Shown: positions 58,847-64,000 of the stretch, piece after piece | Position numbering within the stretch: the first letter of the stretch is position 1 | How the letters are laid out: the number at the start of each line of letters is the position of its first letter | From: Rotaria socialis | Lineage: Eukaryota > Rotifera > Eurotatoria > Philodinida > Philodinidae | DNA length: 64,000 nucleotides | Direction: 5' to 3' | NCBI GenBank assembly: GCA_905331475.1 | Contig: CAJNYU010001808.1 | Span: 1 to 64,000 of the forward strand | The notes under the pieces: generated by a model | Database searches by the model: none | Told to the model about the DNA's origin: nothing | What the model saw: the letters and a program-made list of their open reading frames with translations, nothing else | Program-made: the position numbers and the translations under genes

Positions 58847-61165
58847 TCAAGTTGGCTTTTTCGATTTGCTTTTTCTCTTCTCAACTATCTGGCTAATACG
58901 TTTAAGTTCAAATTCAGCCGATACTCGAGCTGGATTTCCTGGTGGAAGAGTTTTGGTGTAAATATCGACAACACGTTCAAAAGTTTGTTTAGCATTATCG
59001 AGTAATCGTAGATCGAATTGAATAGCGCCCATAGTTTCCAACAATTCTGCCACTACGTCTGAATCCGATGAAAGATTTCGTTCAAAAATAGTCAATGCTC
59101 GTGTACACATTTCGAGAGCTTGACGATGCTTTCCTGAATCTTGATAAACGTTGCCGAGCGTTGCCAAAGTAGTACCGACGCTAACTTCGTTGACAGGTTG
59201 CTGTGCCTCTTGCAAAGTTAAACAACGTTCTATTGCAGCGATAGCCTGGTCAAATTCTCGGCGAGCACAATAAGCATTGCCAATGGCAAGTAGGCTAGAT
59301 GACTGAGCAGCAATATCATCAGGATGAATTTTTTCACGAATACCAAGAGCACGTTGATGATAATCTAACGCTAAATCATACTGACCACGAAGATGATGAA
59401 TATGACCTAAGTCAAACAATGTTTCACATATATCTTCGCCTTTCTGATAATAGATATTAAATTAAATTTGGTTTATGATAGTTTTAACTCCATATCTAAC
59501 CTGTTCTAGAATTTTCAATGCTCGTGTCTGACATTCCAATGCATACTCGTAGTCTCTGTTCTTCTCAACACACAGTCGTCCAATCATGTTCAGGATTCGA
59601 GCAGAAACAGGTGCTTGAATATTCCGAAACGTAGCTAATGCTAAATCGATTTCACCTTGTTCCAAATATTTCTGTGCTTTCAGTTCATCGGCGTTGCGAA
59701 TTAAACTTTGAAAACAGATTAAAATAAACTAATCATTCTATAGAAACAACTATCAAACAATCTGATGTCTTTATAATACCTGGTGGGAATGGAATTTGCT
59801 GATGTGTTTGCTAGAGATGGTGGTGGTGGTGGTGGTGGAGGAGGAGGAGGAGTTTCAACTCGAGGAACTGCCAAAATTTCATCGAGTATTGCTTGAATTG
59901 ATTGATCATGATGTTCTTTAAAATATTCTTGCGCAATAGTTTGCCCATCGGTGACTGCTGGTTTCATTTTAATGACTGACATTGGTCCTCGATGGACATT
60001 AATCACTCGAAATGAAATTGAAACACCGAATAGAATCACATTTGATGACGTTTTATTTGATACTTGACTGTACATACTTGTCGAATCACAATCAATTTTA
60101 AAGAGAACCGACAGTAGATCAGAACGATAGTTGGGCAATGATGCCAATGACAAAGCATTTGTTCTTGATTTAGTACATGGAAAAAAGTCACTTGTACACA
60201 CAAGTTTACCAACATGACTTTCAAATCGATCTAGAACTGCTGTAGTTAATTTCATTCCTCGATAAAATTGATCACTCAATCTATGTTTCGGTTGTTGCTG
60301 AAAGAAACGATATGTATCAATGAACATAAATCGACACACTTTCAATTGCTCTAAATTGCGAAAATGAATGGCGTGAAGAAGAAAATGATTTGGGAATGGT
60401 GAATGAAAACACCATTGAAGAACATCAGATGATCGATAGGATTTTCCGAAATCTTCGATCATTTCCATTATTCGTCCATTGTCTCGATAGTACATTCGAG
60501 TCATTTCAATGAAGTCAGATTTATTTGAAAATGACTTTTTATTTGTTAGCTAAACAAAATAATTCATTTTTTCAAGATCTATGTTTGAATGATGTGAAAA
60601 AATCACTTGCCTCGTCTCTCCACAACTGATACCATAGAAACGAAGTCTCCTCTTCGAATGAAAAATTTTCCAGTCGAATTTGTTCGAAAATTTCGACTGT
60701 GTCCTTCAATGATCGAAATAGTTGTTCTTGTTGAGTGAAAACACCAATTAATTTTGGAAAATCACCTTTGATATCACGAGGATTGGAATCTACGATAAAT
60801 ATTGCTTCAACATTTTCCATCTTATGAACCGTCATCAATAATTCTATGTTATAAATTGAGCAGATGAAGAAGACACTCTCCTTAGTTGATCGTATTGCAT
60901 CTAAACAAGAGCTGGAAGTCGAATAACATCGAGTCGAATCGTTTATTGATCGCAGGAAAGCAAGCATATTCGGTGACGATGACCCTTCAGCATCCAAGCG
61001 GATAAAAACAAGATTTTCATGATTATCATCTCTTCTGATCAGCCGGCGATCACTTTGAGAAGCATTCTCGACTTTGACAGATGAATCTATTTTCTTTGCC
61101 ATGCTGGTCATTGATCTGGGTGCATTAATTACATTGGATGAAGAAACAGATTTTGCAGCATTCAT
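58847..61165 (-). CDS. ART-fold/TPR protein, ADP-ribosyltransferase motifs degenerate
   Basis: Four exons on the minus strand, 60611-61165, 59780-60549, 59501-59705 and 58847-59443, code 708 aa. Residues about 45-185 form the Rossmann-like domain usual in bdelloid ART-TPR proteins (NLVFIRLDAEGSS, VEAIFIVDS, KLIGVFTQQEQL). Residues about 190-410 correspond to an arginine-specific ART domain. The first motif, with FYRG at about residue 282, is kept. The STS motif reads PCTKS, and the E-x-E before the LF strand reads SSNVILF, so the glutamates are gone. A run of 11 Pro follows (about 425), then five or more TPRs of kinesin-light-chain type (ALDYHQRALGIREKIHPDD, ALEMCTRALTIFERNL) and a Lys-rich C-terminus. 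It is probably a binding scaffold with no transferase activity. Intron 1 uses a GC donor (GCAAGT). ATG at 61165; an upstream noncoding exon is likely, because an acceptor lies at about 61195. Confidence 0.85.
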
Positions 61166-62667
61166 TACTTGACAAACAATATTCAAATTATCTAAAGAAA
61201 ATAGTTCACAGTTAAATTGAAATTCTGCTCAAAAATATTCTGAACTTTATTGAGCACTCAAGTTTCTCCGAACGTTTATTTCTTTTTTCTTTTACCAAAT
61301 TGATGCATTTAGTAAAACTTCTTTCAGCTTTATTTTATCTAATCATCTTTTCCAAATTTTAAAACTGAAGTACATTTAAATTGAATTCGGCTTATATTCC
61401 AAATCAAAGATTTTTTTCGGCCACGTAATTCTATCGAAATGCATTGATTCTTCGTATACAAACTGAAAAACTAGTCATAAAAAATTCTTGATCAAAGATA
61501 TTCTACTAGACTCACTGACTTCTATTGCAACGGTTACGAACAAAAACCAATGCTTTGACTCGTATAATCCATCGTTTCTTTTTTTTTGCGCTTGTGATCC
61601 GATAAAAACAAAATGCGCAAATAAATCATTTCGTCACTCAACGTACATCAACGGTAAAGTGTGTCAAAACAAAAAAAGTTGATTGTACAAATAAATACTT
61701 TGTTGTTGGCTTTGCACACAGATGCACAGCAAACATGCCGCTGAATGAAAACGTTTTTTTCAGCGCACGCAAATAATTTTAACGTTCGCATCAACGAGGC
61801 AAATTTTGATGATCTGAAATGCACCGCAATCGGTTATTAAAATATGACTTCTTTTCCATCAAACGATGAAATTTGACGACACATTCGCTCTCAAATTCTT
61901 TCGCATTGAATATTTTGACTTTTACGTTTTCTTTTGAGTTTTATATGAATATAGAAATAGTATGCTGCGAAAATAATAAGCTACTAGGTAGATGTGTTTG
62001 TAATACTGTATCAACTTCTGATACGAATCATTATATTTGTGATCATCTTACTTAAACATATTTCGAAGATTTTTCTTCTCATGCAGATTAGATTCTCTAT
62101 CTTCATGGCACTGTATACATAAATCTAACCAAATAACGTGAATCCCAACAATACATATTAAATTTAAACTTTGAATTCGAATTGTGGAAAAGTAATCAAT
62201 GCGTTTAAAAAGTAATCAGTAGTGGACTATAAGACAAACGTTTAAAACATACTCTCAGTAGGATTGCACAGGCATGCACAGTTGTGAGGTATTTTAGATC
62301 AGAATCAGATGAATATGAAATGATGGAATTTAGAATCTAGATCAAATTTACTGTGCAAATCGAAGCGTATTTATGCTTGAAGACAAACAAAAACAAGTGT
62401 TTTATTTCAAGCATCGTTCTTAGAAGAAAATTTCTCAGACGAACTAAAATGGAAAGAATAAAATTATTTTATGAGGTCATTTGATTATAGTTCATATATT
62501 CTTTTATTAATGAGAAAAAAGAGTGATTGAATAGAATAAGAAAAGTAAAATGATTAGTAAGAAAAATGAATAGAGAACTATTTGAATTGAAAGAGAATAA
62601 AAAAAATTATTAGAAAAAAAAATAGTACGCTCTTTATTGAACATAATTTAAATCTCTCGATGCTCAT
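61166..62667. other. spacer between ART-TPR gene and membrane glycoprotein gene
   Basis: I see no supported gene. It is purine-rich around 62440-62640. It should hold the ART-TPR promoter and the 3' end of the next gene. Confidence 0.4.
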
Positions 62668-63954
62668 TTATCCTGAAAATGTACCCGCGTTGGCATCAAA
62701 AGTTAATATCATGTAACTGGTCACTGAATTTGCTTGGCTGACTGAAAAAGTCATCGAAGATCCATTGGATGAGACTAGAATCCAAAATAAATATTAAAAT
62801 CGAAAATGATATAAAAAATTAAAAAAACAGCAAGAATAATTCTTTACTCTGTACACGAATAGTAGCTGATGAATCTCCACCAGACGCTTGAAAATACATA
62901 TATCGTACAATACCAGGTGCATTTTCATACAATAAAATTTGGAAAGAATAATATTGAGTTGGTTGCCCGTAATGACTCGTATAATATTCGAATGTTGCTA
63001 ATTGATTAGGTGATGTTCCTGAAACGCTATAGTAGACATTTTGGGACGTGCCCGCATAAATCATAAGATCGCCCCAATAACCCAAAGCTGTTGGTTCTCC
63101 AAAGCTATTAGTTGGGAGATTTGCATTTGTATAACTAGCAGAACAAGCGCCGGGACAGAGGACCTGAATATAATTTACATTTGACTTTAAAAAGAACCTA
63201 TTGTTCTCAAAATAGATATTCTATTTGAAGACGACTTACCCCATTACTTGTAATAGATAAAGTTGATGTAGTGTAGCCGTACATTGTTAGACTCATTGGC
63301 AATGTCATTGTGTAATAAACATCATCGATTGGAAGTTGGCCACTCCATCCCGGTACGGCAATCGCACCTAAGAGTTGCACAGCAGGTGCATTACTGCATC
63401 CATCTGCTGAGCAACCAGTAGAAGATGAAGGACATACATTAGCAAATGAACCACAGTTGTTGAAATCAATTTGAATATTAAGATATGTTCCTGATGAACT
63501 TCTTGAATAACCAGAAGCACATGCCACTAGTGCTAGAATATAAAATAACATTTGTATCACCATTATTAACTTGTAGACTTGTCTACACTTACCTGTTGTT
63601 TCGCTAGTAGTAGTTGTGGTACCCGTTGTCGTTGTCGTCGTCGTCGTAGTAGTAGTAGTCGTTGTTGTTGTTATAAATTTTTGAGCGATGAGTATTGGTA
63701 TAATCACAGCTGCTGCGAGAATGCATATTAGGAGTACACCAACGAGTCACTTAATTGGATCCATCCCTCTGCATTCAATAAAAAATTTGTGTTGGCTACA
63801 ATATATAACTGTTTACGAACCTGGCACTTCTCACTGCATGTAGGTTTTCAAAATCAACATGAACGGAACGGGATGCTTGTAATTGATTTGCATTATACGG
63901 CTCAGGATGTGCATCGGTTCTCATTTGTTGAGCTGCTTGTGGATATTGTGCCAT
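62668..63954 (-). CDS. Thr-rich single-pass membrane glycoprotein with one in-frame TGA
   Basis: Five exons on the minus strand, 63821-63954, 63593-63768, 63240-63532, 62848-63163 and 62668-62774, give 341 codons. The cytoplasmic start MAQYPQAAQQM leads to a TM helix, LVGVLLICILAAAVIIPILI. A Thr-rich stalk (17 Thr, then G, then more Thr) follows, probably O-glycosylated. A Cys-containing ectodomain (NCGSFANVCPSSSTGC, LCPGACSASYTN, GYWGDLMIYAGTSQNVYY, YYSFQILLYENAPGIVRYMY) ends FDANAGTFSG. The type II topology is inferred. I do not recognise the ectodomain family. A TGA lies in frame at 63747-63749, directly before the TM helix and after a M-D-P-I-K stretch, where TGG or TGC would be expected. 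So it is either a recent nonsense mutation, an assembly error, or translation starts elsewhere. Everything else is in phase with good splice sites. Confidence 0.65.
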
Positions 63955-64000
63955 TTGACTCTTATAGAAAAGAAAAATTCTCGAATTTAAAAGAACAAGA

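Noticed and set aside
63747..63749. TGA read as selenocysteine
   Set aside because: It is in a juxtamembrane position, not a redox site, and no SECIS-like element was recognised. Mutation or assembly error is simpler.

Overview
The window reads as AT-rich eukaryotic (animal) nuclear DNA, most likely from a bdelloid rotifer. Introns are mostly 45-70 bp with GT-AG ends. Metazoan genes are present: an NK1-class homeobox gene, kindlin, NTF2, FBXO28, ANAPC5 and SLC25A42. There are also families that are greatly expanded in bdelloids: FMRFamide-receptor-like GPCRs, TPR proteins with an ART (ADP-ribosyltransferase) fold, and AIG1/GIMAP GTPases. A short interstitial array of TGTGGG units, the bdelloid telomere repeat as I recall it, is also present. 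The species assignment is inference. Three isolated N characters show this is an assembled draft.

Layout. 1-6.6 kb: a frameshifted GPCR pseudogene, an inverted duplication enclosing a hAT-like non-autonomous element, and gene-free DNA. 6.6-7.5 kb: three-exon NK1 (slouch/NKX1) homeobox gene. 10.2-17.4 kb: a NACHT/WD40 (NWD-type) gene of at least 19 exons that lacks its NACHT P-loop exons here and ends in a RalB-like CCLL box. A GPCR remnant lies inside its last intron. 19.3-24 kb: a second copy of the 3' part of that locus, in which the WD exons have decayed but the nested GPCR is intact. 24-31.5 kb: repeat-rich desert with MITE-like elements and a ~186 bp tandem repeat.

31.6-52.2 kb: compact housekeeping block. 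NTF2 (-) is head-to-head with kindlin (+). Two intronless SLC35G-like transporters (-) are followed by SLC25A42 (+), FBXO28 (+) and a seryl-tRNA-synthetase-like gene (+), which converges on the 19-exon ANAPC5 (-) with 119 bp between stop codons. 52.2-58.8 kb: a near-perfect hAT foldback MITE, an orphan single-exon gene, a dead GIMAP-like GTPase, telomere-like repeats and another MITE. 58.8-64 kb: an ART-fold/TPR gene whose catalytic motifs look lost, and a Thr-rich membrane glycoprotein gene with one in-frame TGA.

The most notable structure is the duplicated nested locus at 15-24 kb. After duplication each copy kept a different member of the host/nested gene pair. Exon boundaries below were set by eye from splice consensus, reading-frame phase and remembered family alignments; no search was run.
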